Part shown: in pieces, positions 1 through 7,126 of the stretch
How the letters are laid out: the number at the start of each line of letters is the position of its first letter
How positions within the stretch are numbered: position 1 is the first letter of the stretch
Assembly: GCA_020436225.1 (NCBI GenBank)
Contig: JAGQYE010000014.1
Coordinates: forward strand, 1 to 32,727
DNA length: 32,727 nucleotides
Origin: Bacteroidota bacterium
GTDB lineage: Bacteria > Bacteroidota > Bacteroidia > Chitinophagales > JADIYW01
Reading direction: 5' to 3'
Program-made: the position numbers and the translations under genes
The notes under the pieces: generated by a model
What the model saw: the letters and a program-made list of their open reading frames with translations, nothing else
Databases searched by the model: none
What the model was told of the DNA's origin: nothing

Positions 1-439
1 GAGTGATGAAATCTGTTAGTAATGTAATTGTTCCTTCATCGTTGAGTTTTTCTGCTATAGGCAGAATTTTTCTTTCAAGCACAACAATAGTTTGAAGGCT
101 GTCAACAATTAACCCAACAGCAACTTTAGCATCGCTGATGTTTTTACCTTCTTTAATACTACTGTTTTTTACATAATCTGAAAACGTGTGCAATGGTGTA
201 AATCCTAAAGTTAGAATACGTTCTGCAATCAGGTCTATTTTTTCTTGCGCATCGGTATATATTTCTTCAAATTTTACATGCAATTCAAAAAAGTGTTTTC
301 CTTTAATATTCCAATGTAATCCGCGTGTATTTTGATAATATGTTTGATAGTTTGAAAGCAATACATTTAATTGCTCTGCCAAATCCTTAGATAAAATACT
401 GTCTAATCCAATTGCCGTTAATGTATTTACTTTACTCAT
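1..439 (-). CDS. dps: Dps-family ferritin-like DNA-protection protein, C-terminus cut by window edge
   Basis: Reading down from an ATG at 439 gives 146 residues open to the window edge. The first third holds the Dps signature: a Q-x-Y-Y-Q-N-T-R-G-L-H-W-N-I-K-G-K-H-F-F segment followed by E-L-H-x-K-F-E-E-I-Y-x-D, then A-E-R-I-x-x-L-G. The His and Asp/Glu positions in these segments form the inter-subunit ferroxidase centre in known Dps proteins. The family forms a 12-subunit shell that oxidises Fe(II) with H2O2 and shields DNA in the cytoplasm. Usual length is about 155-165 residues, so roughly the last 10-20 are missing. It diverges from oxyR, a frequent Bacteroidota arrangement, which suggests peroxide-inducible expression. 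A -7 box TAACTTTG lies just upstream (see 460-467). Confidence 0.93.
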   Translation of the reverse strand, partial: MSKVNTLTAIGLDSILSKDLAEQLNVLLSNYQTYYQNTRGLHWNIKGKHFFELHVKFEEIYTDAQEKIDLIAERILTLGFTPLHTFSDYVKNSSIKEGKNISDAKVAVGLIVDSLQTIVVLERKILPIAEKLNDEGTITLLTDFIT

Positions 440-459
440 GATATTTCTTTTTCTTTCCA

Positions 460-477
460 CAAAGTTATGTATATTTG
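460..477. promoter_or_regulatory. Back-to-back -7 boxes of the divergent dps and oxyR promoters
   Basis: The Bacteroidota -7 consensus TAnnTTTG occurs on both strands almost touching: TAACTTTG on the minus strand (467 to 460, towards dps) and TATATTTG on the plus strand (470 to 477, towards oxyR), with two bases between. This gives about a 20-base leader for dps and about 45 bases for oxyR. A perfect inverted repeat TTGAT-N7-ATCAA (479-495) sits upstream of the dps box and could be an OxyR/LysR-type site. No strong -33 TTTG at ideal spacing is visible for either promoter, as would fit activator dependence. Confidence 0.6.
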
Positions 478-524
478 TTTGATAATAAAAATCAATTAAT
501 TTTATAGTTCAATAAAAATAATTT

Positions 525-1463
525 ATGAATATTTCTTTAACGCAATTAGAGTATGTTTTGGCAATAGATAATTACAGACATTTTGCTAAAGCAGCAGAAG
601 CTTGTTTAGTAACACAACCTACGTTGAGTATGCAACTCAAAAAATTAGAAGAAGAATTGAAGGTAGATATTTTTGACAGAAGCAAGCAGCCAATTATTCC
701 TACTGATGCCGGAAAAGAACTAATAGAGCAAGCTCGAATAATATTGCGCGAAGCAAAGAAATTAGAACATATTGCCAAGCATTTCGATAACACATCCGAA
801 GGTAGTTTAACGATTGGTATTATTCCAACTATTGCACCTTATTTGATGCCCTATTTTTTAGGCGATTTCTTGAAAAAATACAAGAAAATCCAATTGATCA
901 TTTATGAAATGAAAACAGAAGAAATCATCTTAAAATTGAATAAAGATGAAATTGATGTCGGCATCTTGGCAACGCCGTTGCACGAAATGAATATTATTGA
1001 AGAGCCATTATTTTATGAAGAAATAAAAGTGTATGCGCATTTTAATCATCCGTTATTAAAGAAAACAGCATTAGAGCATAAAGACATTCAACGCGAAGAT
1101 ATTTGGATGTTATCTAAAGGAAATTGTTTTAGAAACCAAGTCATTAATATTTGTACAGAACCAAAACGTATAGATGAGCAATTGCGCTATGAAAGCGGCT
1201 CACTTGAAACACTAAAAAAAATGGTGGACACAGAAGGCGGCTTTACGTTGTTGCCGGAATTAGCTGTTTTAGAATTGCCAACTAAACGATTGAATTATGT
1301 GGTTGGTTTCAAGAAACCCAAACCATTGCGTGAAATAAGCATTGTATATGCTCGTAGTGTTTCTAAAAAGAAAATAATTGATATTGTGAAGAAACAAATT
1401 ACGAGTAATGTGCCCGAATATTTATGCGATAAAAAACGAGGCACCATCGTAGAATGGAAATAA
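525..1463 (+). CDS. oxyR: OxyR, LysR-family peroxide-sensing regulator
   Basis: This 312-residue protein has a LysR-type N-terminal winged HTH (about residues 5-65, with A-K-A-A-E-A-C-x-V-T-Q-P-T-L-S-M) and a C-terminal substrate-binding-like domain (about 92-295). Two cysteines at positions 201 and 210, in a G-N-C-F-R-N-Q-V-I-N-I-C segment, match the spacing and context of the redox pair C199/C208 of E. coli OxyR, which forms a disulfide on reaction with H2O2. That pair separates OxyR from other LysR regulators. The ATG at 525 gives the expected N-terminus. The divergent dps is the obvious target. The alternative, a generic LysR regulator, is unlikely given the cysteine pair. Confidence 0.93.
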   Translation: MNISLTQLEYVLAIDNYRHFAKAAEACLVTQPTLSMQLKKLEEELKVDIFDRSKQPIIPTDAGKELIEQARIILREAKKLEHIAKHFDNTSEGSLTIGIIPTIAPYLMPYFLGDFLKKYKKIQLIIYEMKTEEIILKLNKDEIDVGILATPLHEMNIIEEPLFYEEIKVYAHFNHPLLKKTALEHKDIQREDIWMLSKGNCFRNQVINICTEPKRIDEQLRYESGSLETLKKMVDTEGGFTLLPELAVLELPTKRLNYVVGFKKPKPLREISIVYARSVSKKKIIDIVKKQITSNVPEYLCDKKRGTIVEWK

Positions 1464-1518
1464 ACTTTTACAATTATCTTTCTTCTTTTTTCTTTCAAGT
1501 TATTTATTTGAGTAAATA

Positions 1519-1556
1519 ATTCACTCTATTCTCTACTCTCTACTCTCAATTCTCAT
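1519..1556 (+). repeat. Pyrimidine-rich degenerate tandem repeat (TCTCTAC-like units)
   Basis: A short run of imperfect 7-8-base units (TCTCTAC, TCTCTAC, TCTCAAT, TCTCATT) lies between oxyR and the first envelope gene, about 15 bases before the conserved leader box at 1570. No coding role is visible. It may be a slippage-prone tract or simply low-complexity intergenic DNA. Confidence 0.4.
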
Positions 1557-1569
1557 TTCCAACAAGCTA

Positions 1570-1637
1570 AGGAAAACCCTGAATTTTTCGTTCGGCAGTT
1601 TCTGCTGAAAATAATGCTGTTGTTTTGATAGAATTTT
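1570..1637 (+). promoter_or_regulatory. Leader motif copy A (upstream box and GAATTTT box, 61-base phase)
   Basis: AGGAAAACCCTGAATTTTT starts at 1570 and AGAATTTTACATCATCAAAC has its GAATTTT at 1631, exactly 61 bases from the first box. The second arm of the upstream box, AGTTTCTGCT (1597-1606), is a degenerate inverted copy of the first. The downstream box ends about 43 bases before the ATG at 1681. The arrangement recurs at 2093 (same strand) and 7121 (minus strand). The likely reading is an activator dyad about 45-55 bases upstream of a non-consensus promoter. Confidence 0.65.
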
Positions 1638-1680
1638 ACATCATCAAACTAAACAATTATCAACCATAAAAAATAACAGT

Positions 1681-2088
1681 ATGAAAACACTTATCAAAAC
1701 AGCAGCAGTTATCAGTTTCATTGCTTTCACGTCAACAAGCATATTCGGTAAAACAAGAACAATGACAATCAATCAATTTCAATTGTACATCAACAAGATT
1801 GATAGTAGTGTTGTTGGTACTTGGGAAAAAAACTGGAACATCAACCAACAATCAAAAATCGAGTTCTGTCAATTTAATCCAAACGGAACATATATCGCCT
1901 TTCAAAAAAGAAACAATAAATATGTGGTTACAGGTAGAGGCAATTGGAATACAGAAAAAGGCACACTCACAATTATGCAAGGAAATGAAATTTCAAGTGC
2001 TTCTAAATATACATCTGACGGAAATTACTTGATGTTTGAAAATAATATTTCGTATTCAAAACCGGCAGCAGCTATTGCAAATAAATAA
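1681..2088 (+). CDS. Small secreted lipocalin-like protein (VGTW / FNPNGT type)
   Basis: The 135-residue protein begins with a signal peptide (about residues 1-23, K-rich start then a hydrophobic core) and no clear lipobox cysteine, so it is probably periplasmic or secreted. The mature part has V-G-T-W (45-48), F-N-P-N-G-T (65-70) and G-N-W (87-89), the spacing seen in small beta-barrel lipocalin-like domains of Bacteroidota. The same three landmarks in the same order occur in the next gene, so the two are probably diverged tandem paralogues; both also share a leader. The ATG at 1681 follows the conserved leader directly. The ligand and exact function are unknown; no catalytic motif is visible. 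Confidence 0.75.
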   Translation: MKTLIKTAAVISFIAFTSTSIFGKTRTMTINQFQLYINKIDSSVVGTWEKNWNINQQSKIEFCQFNPNGTYIAFQKRNNKYVVTGRGNWNTEKGTLTIMQGNEISSASKYTSDGNYLMFENNISYSKPAAAIANK

Positions 2089-2092
2089 ACAA

Positions 2093-2160
2093 AGGAAAAC
2101 CCTGAATTTTTAAATCAAAGGTTTAGCCTGAAGATAAGGAAACACAAAAGCAAGAATTTT
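2093..2160 (+). promoter_or_regulatory. Leader motif copy B (upstream box and GAATTTT box, 61-base phase)
   Basis: AGGAAAACCCTGAATTTTT at 2093 is identical to copy A over its first 19 bases, and GAATTTTACATCATCAAAC at 2154 is identical to copy A over 19 bases. The distance between them is again 61 bases, while most of the intervening sequence differs. A degenerate inverted arm GGTTTAGCCT lies at 2120-2129. It starts five bases after the preceding stop codon, so the downstream genes have their own promoter. The ATG is at 2201. Confidence 0.65.
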
Positions 2161-2200
2161 ACATCATCAAACAAATTAATAACAACAAAAAATTACAACA

Positions 2201-2611
2201 ATGAAAAAATCAATATCTATCCTCGCAACGTTAATCGCAATGTCTTTTTCAACAGCATTTGCTCAAACTAAAAACATCGACAACAATTTAGTAGGCACTT
2301 GGATGCAACAAGATATGTTGGCAAGCAGTGGTTACGGCGATTATGCATCCTACGTTTCCGTAACGTATTACCAATTTAACCAAAATGGCACAGTTTGCGT
2401 AACAGAAGGCGGTTCAGTTAGTAGTGGCAACGATTGGAGCTATAATAACAGCGGAAGCGGAAATGCTCAATGTGGAAATTGGTATGTACAAGATGGCTAC
2501 ATCTATTTTGAACAAAACGGTCAATTTTATGGCTACGTCAAATACACTTTTCACAACGGACAATTAGTATTAGGCACCAGCGGAAATTATGTATTTCTTA
2601 CCAGAGAATAA
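2201..2611 (+). CDS. Small secreted lipocalin-like protein, paralogue of the preceding gene
   Basis: This 136-residue protein has a clear signal peptide ending A-F-A-Q (cleavage near residue 21). The mature protein repeats the plan of its neighbour: V-G-T-W at 31-34, F-N-Q-N-G-T at 59-64 and G-N-W at 92-94, with alternating aromatic and polar strands rich in Tyr, Gly and Asn. Two cysteines (66 and 91) could form a disulfide in the periplasm or outside the cell. It heads an apparent operon with the next two genes (gaps of 29 and 31 bases) and has its own copy of the leader. Function is unknown; a surface-exposed or stress-related beta-barrel is the best guess from fold clues. Confidence 0.75.
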   Translation: MKKSISILATLIAMSFSTAFAQTKNIDNNLVGTWMQQDMLASSGYGDYASYVSVTYYQFNQNGTVCVTEGGSVSSGNDWSYNNSGSGNAQCGNWYVQDGYIYFEQNGQFYGYVKYTFHNGQLVLGTSGNYVFLTRE

Positions 2612-2640
2612 AATATTCATCACTAAATAAAAATAAGATT

Positions 2641-3462
2641 ATGAAAACAGTAACAAAAATTAGAAGTATAGTAGCTATTATAGTTATCTTCTTCGCAGCA
2701 TTTAGCACTTCTTGCAACAAAGCGGAAAACATTACACCAACGCCACCTACACCGCAAGGTCCACAAATTCCGGAAACACCGGCAGTGTCATTGAAACCAA
2801 GCACAATAATTACAACTGAAAATGGAGTTGCTACAAGAAAACAATTTTATCAATACGACAATCAAGGAAATTTATTAAAATATTTATCCGTTGATGTAAA
2901 TAATGGATTTGATTCTGTTTTATTAAGAAGTAACAATGTATCATTTAAAACAAGCGAAACTAACGAAATCGCTCAGTCTCTGACTTTAAACAACAGCAGA
3001 ACATTTAAGTCTTTATTTTCCGGAACAACTCAAATAGATTTTATAAACAACGGTAATAATTTATCTTCAATGCAAAGAATTAGACAAGGCAATACTCCTT
3101 TAAATGTTGGTGCTTTCACTTATTCTGGTAACAACTTGAGTGTTATCGGTGCTGAAATAAGAATTGATATTAATTACCACCAAAACCTACCTTACCAAAA
3201 AGGAATCAATGAAATACCTGTTGCATTAAAACCAATAAAATTCTATAAAATAATGGAAATGGAAAATGCAACGTCAACGTTCTTATACAATAAATTTATT
3301 CGACAAGTAATAATAGATTTCGGTAATAGAAAAGAATTACATAGTTATTCTTACACTTTTGACGAAAACAACAGAGTAACCGAGATTAGAGATGTACAAA
3401 CTATTACTACTTCGACTTCTTCTTCACAAAAAACAGTTATTAGCAATATTTCATACAATTAA
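2641..3462 (+). CDS. Lipoprotein with YD-like strand repeats (DUF4595-like)
   Basis: The 273-residue protein starts with a signal peptide and lipobox F-S-T-S-C (Cys25), then a Pro/Thr-rich linker (about 30-50) typical of lipoproteins reaching away from the membrane. The body carries Q-Y-D-N-Q-G-N-L and T-F-D-E-N-N-R-V-T-E-I segments, the short Y/F-D-x-x-G/N-R-x repeat seen in DUF4595/RHS-like Bacteroidota lipoproteins. No enzyme motif is present. The preceding gene ends 29 bases earlier and the ATG is preceded by AAGATT, as for the next gene, so co-transcription from the leader at 2093 is likely. The family assignment is by resemblance only. Confidence 0.7.
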   Translation: MKTVTKIRSIVAIIVIFFAAFSTSCNKAENITPTPPTPQGPQIPETPAVSLKPSTIITTENGVATRKQFYQYDNQGNLLKYLSVDVNNGFDSVLLRSNNVSFKTSETNEIAQSLTLNNSRTFKSLFSGTTQIDFINNGNNLSSMQRIRQGNTPLNVGAFTYSGNNLSVIGAEIRIDINYHQNLPYQKGINEIPVALKPIKFYKIMEMENATSTFLYNKFIRQVIIDFGNRKELHSYSYTFDENNRVTEIRDVQTITTSTSSSQKTVISNISYN

Positions 3463-3493
3463 AATTCATTCTTAACTATTAAACATCAAGATT

Positions 3494-3889
3494 ATGAAAA
3501 CAATTATCATTAAATCGCTCGCAACAATTTTCTCTTTTTTGTTGCTAATAGGAGCTACAAGTTGTAAAAAAGAAAACACATTTACAGATTTAACCGGACA
3601 ATGGAGCAACGTAAGAAGTGTGGGAACTTTTTTAAATGTACTAACACAATTAAAAATGGAAACCGACGGCAGTGCAACAGAAACCGTTATGAACATCACC
3701 ACCAGCACCACAACTACAGTTTCTGAAAGAGACTTAACCTGGAAAGTGGAAAATGAAAACGAATTGGTTTTGCAAGAAAGTGGTCAGTCGGAAGAACGAT
3801 TCACCTTTTCGCTCGAAGAAGAAAACAAGAAATTGGTATTGACTGCAATACCAAATGGAAGTCCTTCTGAGTATTTTAAAGACGAATAA
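3494..3889 (+). CDS. Small lipocalin-like lipoprotein
   Basis: A 131-residue protein with signal peptide and lipobox G-A-T-S-C (Cys24). The mature part opens with L-T-G-Q-W (33-37), the counterpart of V-G-T-W in the genes at 1681 and 2201, followed by strands such as L-K-M-E-T-D-G-S and L-T-W-K-V-E-N-E-N-E-L-V-L, a layout common in lipocalin-like lipoproteins of Bacteroidota. It is the last gene of the small operon and is followed by a strong terminator at 3925-3955. Function is unknown. Confidence 0.72.
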   Translation: MKTIIIKSLATIFSFLLLIGATSCKKENTFTDLTGQWSNVRSVGTFLNVLTQLKMETDGSATETVMNITTSTTTTVSERDLTWKVENENELVLQESGQSEERFTFSLEEENKKLVLTAIPNGSPSEYFKDE

Positions 3890-3924
3890 CAACAAACCAC
3901 AAAAACCATAATTTTAGTTGTTTG

Positions 3925-3955
3925 GAGTGTACAAGAATTCTTGTGCACTCTTTTT
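3925..3955 (+). terminator. Rho-independent terminator of the envelope operon
   Basis: An 11-base stem GAGTGTACAAG / CTTGTGCACTC (one G-T pair) closes on an AATT loop and is followed by TTTTT. It sits 35 bases after the lipoprotein stop codon, and its T-run overlaps the stop codon of the convergent kinase gene, so it may also help end that transcript from the other side. Confidence 0.85.
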
Positions 3956-5858
3956 ATTTAATTGGTAAGTCAATATTTATTGATGTTCCTTTGCCAACGT
4001 TAGAGTTGATATCCATAGTACCGCCAAGCAATTGAATTCGATGTTGCATGCTGTTTAATCCGATGCCGGTTTTATTTTTTAAAATGGAAACATCAAAACC
4101 AATTCCATCATCTTCAACAGTAATCGAAATAGATTTTTCATTTTTGATGAGTTGTACTAACACTTCTTTGGCATTTGCATATTTGACTATGTTGTTCAAT
4201 AATTCTTGAATAATTCTGTAGATTAATAATTCTTGTCGATGAGCTAAACGTGTTTCAAAATGGTAATGTTGAAAATCGATATCAAGATGAGCATTGTGTT
4301 GCATTTGCGTACAAAATTGCGTCAAAGCATCAATTAAACCTAAGCGTTCCAGCGCAGATGGCATCAATGCATGCGATATTTTTCGGATATCTTGAGCAGT
4401 TGTATTCAATAAATCTAAAGCCTTATTATATTCTGCATTGTGCGAAATGCTTTCATTATTTTTCTTGACGTTGGCAAATTGCAATTTCAACATACTCATC
4501 AAACCGCCGATGCCGTCGTGCAACTCGTTGGCTAAGCGCACGCGTTCTTGCTCTTCGCCATCCATAATGGCTTGCGTCAATTCCAATTGTTTTTGTTGTT
4601 CAATATTCAAAATTCGTTCTTGCAATAATTTTTGTCTTTGTTTAAAAAATAGATATAAAAATAAAGAACCGACAAGTGCAAGTAAACATAAAATGCCGAC
4701 AACCAACAAGCGAGTTGTTGCCTGTTTGGTCTTTAATTGTTGTTGTTGGATTTCAATTTTTTGCTGTGCAATTTTTGTTTCTTTCTGCGCCGTTTGATAT
4801 TTCGTTTCCAATTCATTTAACGTATTATTTCTTTTTTCAAAAAAAACACTGTCGCTGTTTTGCTGATATAACTCTACGTAATGCAAAGCACTTTTGTAAT
4901 TACCCAAAGCCGACTCAATGGCATAATATAATGCATAAATACGCTTGTTTAATTGAAAAGAAAGCAGCGTTTTGGCTTGGATTTCTGCTTTCTGAATGGC
5001 AATTTTTGCTTGTTCTTTCTTGTTTGTATGAAGATACGATTCCGCTAAATTGCAATAAGCAAAAGCAGCATCATACTTGGATGTTGTTTTTGAAATATAT
5101 TGGAGCGAGGCTTGCGCATTTTGTTGAGCTGCTTGCCAATTTTGTTTGCTTTTATAATATTCATAAAAGGCTTCATAAGCATAAGCGATAACAAAATTAT
5201 TCTGAATGGCTTTGCCATCTTGCAACGCTAATTGGGCATAATGTTGCGCACTGTCTTCTTTATTCGTTTTCGTGAAAGCAATAGAAACATCATGGGCAAT
5301 CGTAGCAATACTAAATGTGTCGTTTTTTAATTTTGCAGTTTGATAAGCCAACAAATTATAGCGCAAAGCATTGTTATATTGCTCTGTATAATTGTAAATA
5401 GAAGCAATGTTGCTATAGCAAACGGTCAATCCTTTCAAAAACTGAATGCTATCAAAAAGAACGGCTGCTTTTTGATAATGCGCAATTGCTAAATCGTAAT
5501 AACCTTGTACTTGATAAATGTTGGCGATGGAATTATAAGTAATGCCAATTTCTTTTGCATTTTTTATTTTTTGAAAGACTTGTATCGCTTGTTGGCATAA
5601 AGAAATGGATAGTTGATTTTCATTTTTATTGACAAGCAACAAAGCCTTTTCTCGCAACGATTTTGCATAAATTTCAGGATTTGTAGTAGCCAATTTTTTA
5701 TTGTCTAAAATCTGATTATAATAAAATAAGGCACTATCTGATCGAATCTTTTTTAAGAATTGTGCTTGCTTATAGATGCTATCCGGATGAAGTGCAGATG
5801 TTGGTAAACTAGTCCAACAAACCAACATCAAACAGAAATATTTTAACCCGTTTTTCAA
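3954..5858 (-). CDS. TPR-domain sensor histidine kinase (HisKA_3 / NarL-partner type)
   Basis: The 634-residue protein has an N-terminal signal-like segment (1-22), then tetratricopeptide-type helical pairs over about 25-340 placed outside the cytoplasm, a coiled coil (about 340-382), one membrane segment (384-405), and a cytoplasmic kinase. The phospho-acceptor is His447 in E-L-H-D-G-I-G-G, typical of HisKA_3 kinases paired with LuxR-type regulators. ATP-binding motifs follow: N box Q-E-L-L-N-N-I-V-K-Y (551-560), D-D-G-I-G-F-D (583-589) and G-I-G-L-N-S-M (598-604). The start is a TTG at 5858, just after an in-frame stop; the next start, ATG at 5828, would lose the basic end of the signal segment, so TTG is preferred. 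The regulator gene diverges 69 bases away and is the clear partner. Confidence 0.9.
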   Translation of the reverse strand: MKNGLKYFCLMLVCWTSLPTSALHPDSIYKQAQFLKKIRSDSALFYYNQILDNKKLATTNPEIYAKSLREKALLLVNKNENQLSISLCQQAIQVFQKIKNAKEIGITYNSIANIYQVQGYYDLAIAHYQKAAVLFDSIQFLKGLTVCYSNIASIYNYTEQYNNALRYNLLAYQTAKLKNDTFSIATIAHDVSIAFTKTNKEDSAQHYAQLALQDGKAIQNNFVIAYAYEAFYEYYKSKQNWQAAQQNAQASLQYISKTTSKYDAAFAYCNLAESYLHTNKKEQAKIAIQKAEIQAKTLLSFQLNKRIYALYYAIESALGNYKSALHYVELYQQNSDSVFFEKRNNTLNELETKYQTAQKETKIAQQKIEIQQQQLKTKQATTRLLVVGILCLLALVGSLFLYLFFKQRQKLLQERILNIEQQKQLELTQAIMDGEEQERVRLANELHDGIGGLMSMLKLQFANVKKNNESISHNAEYNKALDLLNTTAQDIRKISHALMPSALERLGLIDALTQFCTQMQHNAHLDIDFQHYHFETRLAHRQELLIYRIIQELLNNIVKYANAKEVLVQLIKNEKSISITVEDDGIGFDVSILKNKTGIGLNSMQHRIQLLGGTMDINSNVGKGTSINIDLPIK

Positions 5859-5927
5859 TTTAAAATTATTTTTTTAGCATACAGACCAACATAAAAATAT
5901 TATTTTTATTCAACATAAATCAAAAAC

Positions 5928-6566
5928 ATGACAACAATTGGCATTATTGACGACCACGGAATTGTGTTACAAGGTGTTTCTAATATTTTCTCAAGTAAAA
6001 AAGAATATAAAATTCAATTTGCAATTAATAATATAACTGAAGCAAAAACATCCTTAGAAAATACTCAACCACAAGTTCTGTTTCTCGACATCAATATAAA
6101 AGGAGATGATGGTTTGGAAGCACTGAAAGTTTTCAAGAAACAATTCCCGGAAATGAAAATTATTATGTTGACTTCTTTCGAAGAAACGGCTTTAGTGAAA
6201 ACTGCATTGCGCAATGGAGCCAATGGTTATTTATTGAAAGATGCAACAGAACAAGAATTTTTAGCTGCTGTTGAAGTTGTTTTAAATGGCGAACAATACA
6301 TTCAAAAAAGCGTACAAGAGTTGATGTTGAAAGAAGCAATGGGACAGAAAAAGGACACAACGTATATTCCAAAACTAACGCGCCGTGAGAAAGAAATTCT
6401 TCAGTTAATTGTTGACGAAAAAACAACACAAGAGATTGCCGATACCTTATTTTTAAGTGTATCGACAATCGAAACGCATCGTATGAATTTAATTAGCAAA
6501 TTGGGCGTAAAAAATGTAGCCGGTTTGGTAAAACTTACGTTAGAAAGAGGTTTGCTTAAAGAATAA
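5928..6566 (+). CDS. NarL/LuxR-type response regulator, partner of the TPR kinase
   Basis: This 212-residue protein has a receiver domain (about 1-120) with the acidic pair D8/D9, phospho-acceptor D54 in L-F-L-D-I-N, switch Thr82 and Lys104. A LuxR/GerE HTH (about 149-212) follows, with L-T-R-R-E-K-E-I-L, the recognition region S-V-S-T-I-E-T-H-R and the conserved K-L-G-V-K-N. All catalytic residues are present. It is transcribed away from the kinase gene and meets the next lipoprotein gene tail to tail. LuxR-type regulators bind short inverted repeats, so the shared dyad in the leaders at 1570, 2093 and 7121 is a natural candidate target; that link is inferred. Confidence 0.92.
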   Translation: MTTIGIIDDHGIVLQGVSNIFSSKKEYKIQFAINNITEAKTSLENTQPQVLFLDINIKGDDGLEALKVFKKQFPEMKIIMLTSFEETALVKTALRNGANGYLLKDATEQEFLAAVEVVLNGEQYIQKSVQELMLKEAMGQKKDTTYIPKLTRREKEILQLIVDEKTTQEIADTLFLSVSTIETHRMNLISKLGVKNVAGLVKLTLERGLLKE

Positions 6567-6567
6567 G

Positions 6568-7032
6568 CTAAATTTTACTAAACGTAACTCTAAATTTTAC
6601 AGTTTTATTACTTGCATTTTTTGCAAAATAACTCACTCGAAATGAAGACGCACTGCGCGATTCAATTTCCCAAATTTCATTGGTGCCATTGCCATCAACT
6701 CGAAGTGAATTGCCATTGTTTAATTCTTCAAGAATACCTTCATCTTTAATTTGTGGATCACCGGAATTACATTTTGTTGCACCTTCATCTAACTTAAATG
6801 TATTGTTCGATGCAATAAAAATCCATTCGTTGTCTTTGGCACAATCGCTTGGTGTAACCAATATATTCGGAATCGTATCGCTTGGATTTGCAGTTGTAGA
6901 ATCAACAGAAATTAAGATGCTTGTTTTCTTCCAATTGTTTTTTGATAAGTCTTCAATTAATGACGATTCATCTTCTTTAGTACAAGCAAAAAATGTTGCA
7001 ATGCATAACATCAGCATTAAATAATTCTTCAT
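6568..7032 (-). CDS. Lipocalin-like domain lipoprotein
   Basis: The 154-residue protein starts with a short signal peptide and lipobox T-F-F-A-C (Cys17). The mature domain contains L-S-K-N-N-W-K (29-35), C-A-K-D-N-E-W-I-F (64-72), F-K-L-D-E-G-A-T-K-C (79-88) and a strand-rich C-terminus. The paired Cys64 and Cys88 around the D-N-x-x-x-F ... E-G-x-x-K-C pattern are characteristic of lipocalin-like lipoproteins of Bacteroidota. Its ATG at 7032 is preceded by AAGATT, as in the genes at 2641 and 3494, and by the third copy of the leader motif, on the minus strand. It ends one base after the response-regulator stop codon. Ligand unknown. Confidence 0.78.
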   Translation of the reverse strand: MKNYLMLMLCIATFFACTKEDESSLIEDLSKNNWKKTSILISVDSTTANPSDTIPNILVTPSDCAKDNEWIFIASNNTFKLDEGATKCNSGDPQIKDEGILEELNNGNSLRVDGNGTNEIWEIESRSASSFRVSYFAKNASNKTVKFRVTFSKI

Positions 7033-7053
7033 AATCTTTAAATTTTATAAATT

Positions 7054-7121
7054 AAAATTCTTGTTTTTTGTGAATTTAAAAATAAAGGAAAACCACCAAT
7101 TTTAAAACTCAAGGTTTTCCT
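7054..7121 (-). promoter_or_regulatory. Leader motif copy C (61-base phase; upstream box a perfect dyad)
   Basis: Read on the minus strand, AGGAAAACCTTGAGTTTT begins at 7121 and GAATTTTAATTTAT begins at 7060, again 61 bases apart. Here the upstream box is a perfect inverted repeat: AGGAAAACC, an 18-base spacer, then GGTTTTCCT (plus-strand 7086-7121). In copies A and B the second arm is degraded but falls at the same 18-base spacing. The ATG at 7032 lies 22 bases beyond the GAATTTT box. Confidence 0.65.
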
Positions 7122-7126
7122 GTCTG

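Noticed and set aside
4250-5191. Plus-strand open frames opposite the kinase gene (for example 4250-4468, 4438-4797, 4676-5191)
   Set aside because: They lie wholly antisense to a well-supported kinase, their products lack family features, and they are rich in Cys, Phe and Ser as expected for the reverse strand of an AT-rich Gln/Lys-rich gene.
6569-6600. Direct repeat CTAAATTTTAC at 6569 and 6590 where the regulator and lipoprotein genes meet
   Set aside because: Both copies fall in the C-terminal codons of the lipoprotein gene (repeated V-K-F / S-K-I codons on the minus strand), so coding use explains them; neither forms a hairpin with a T-run.
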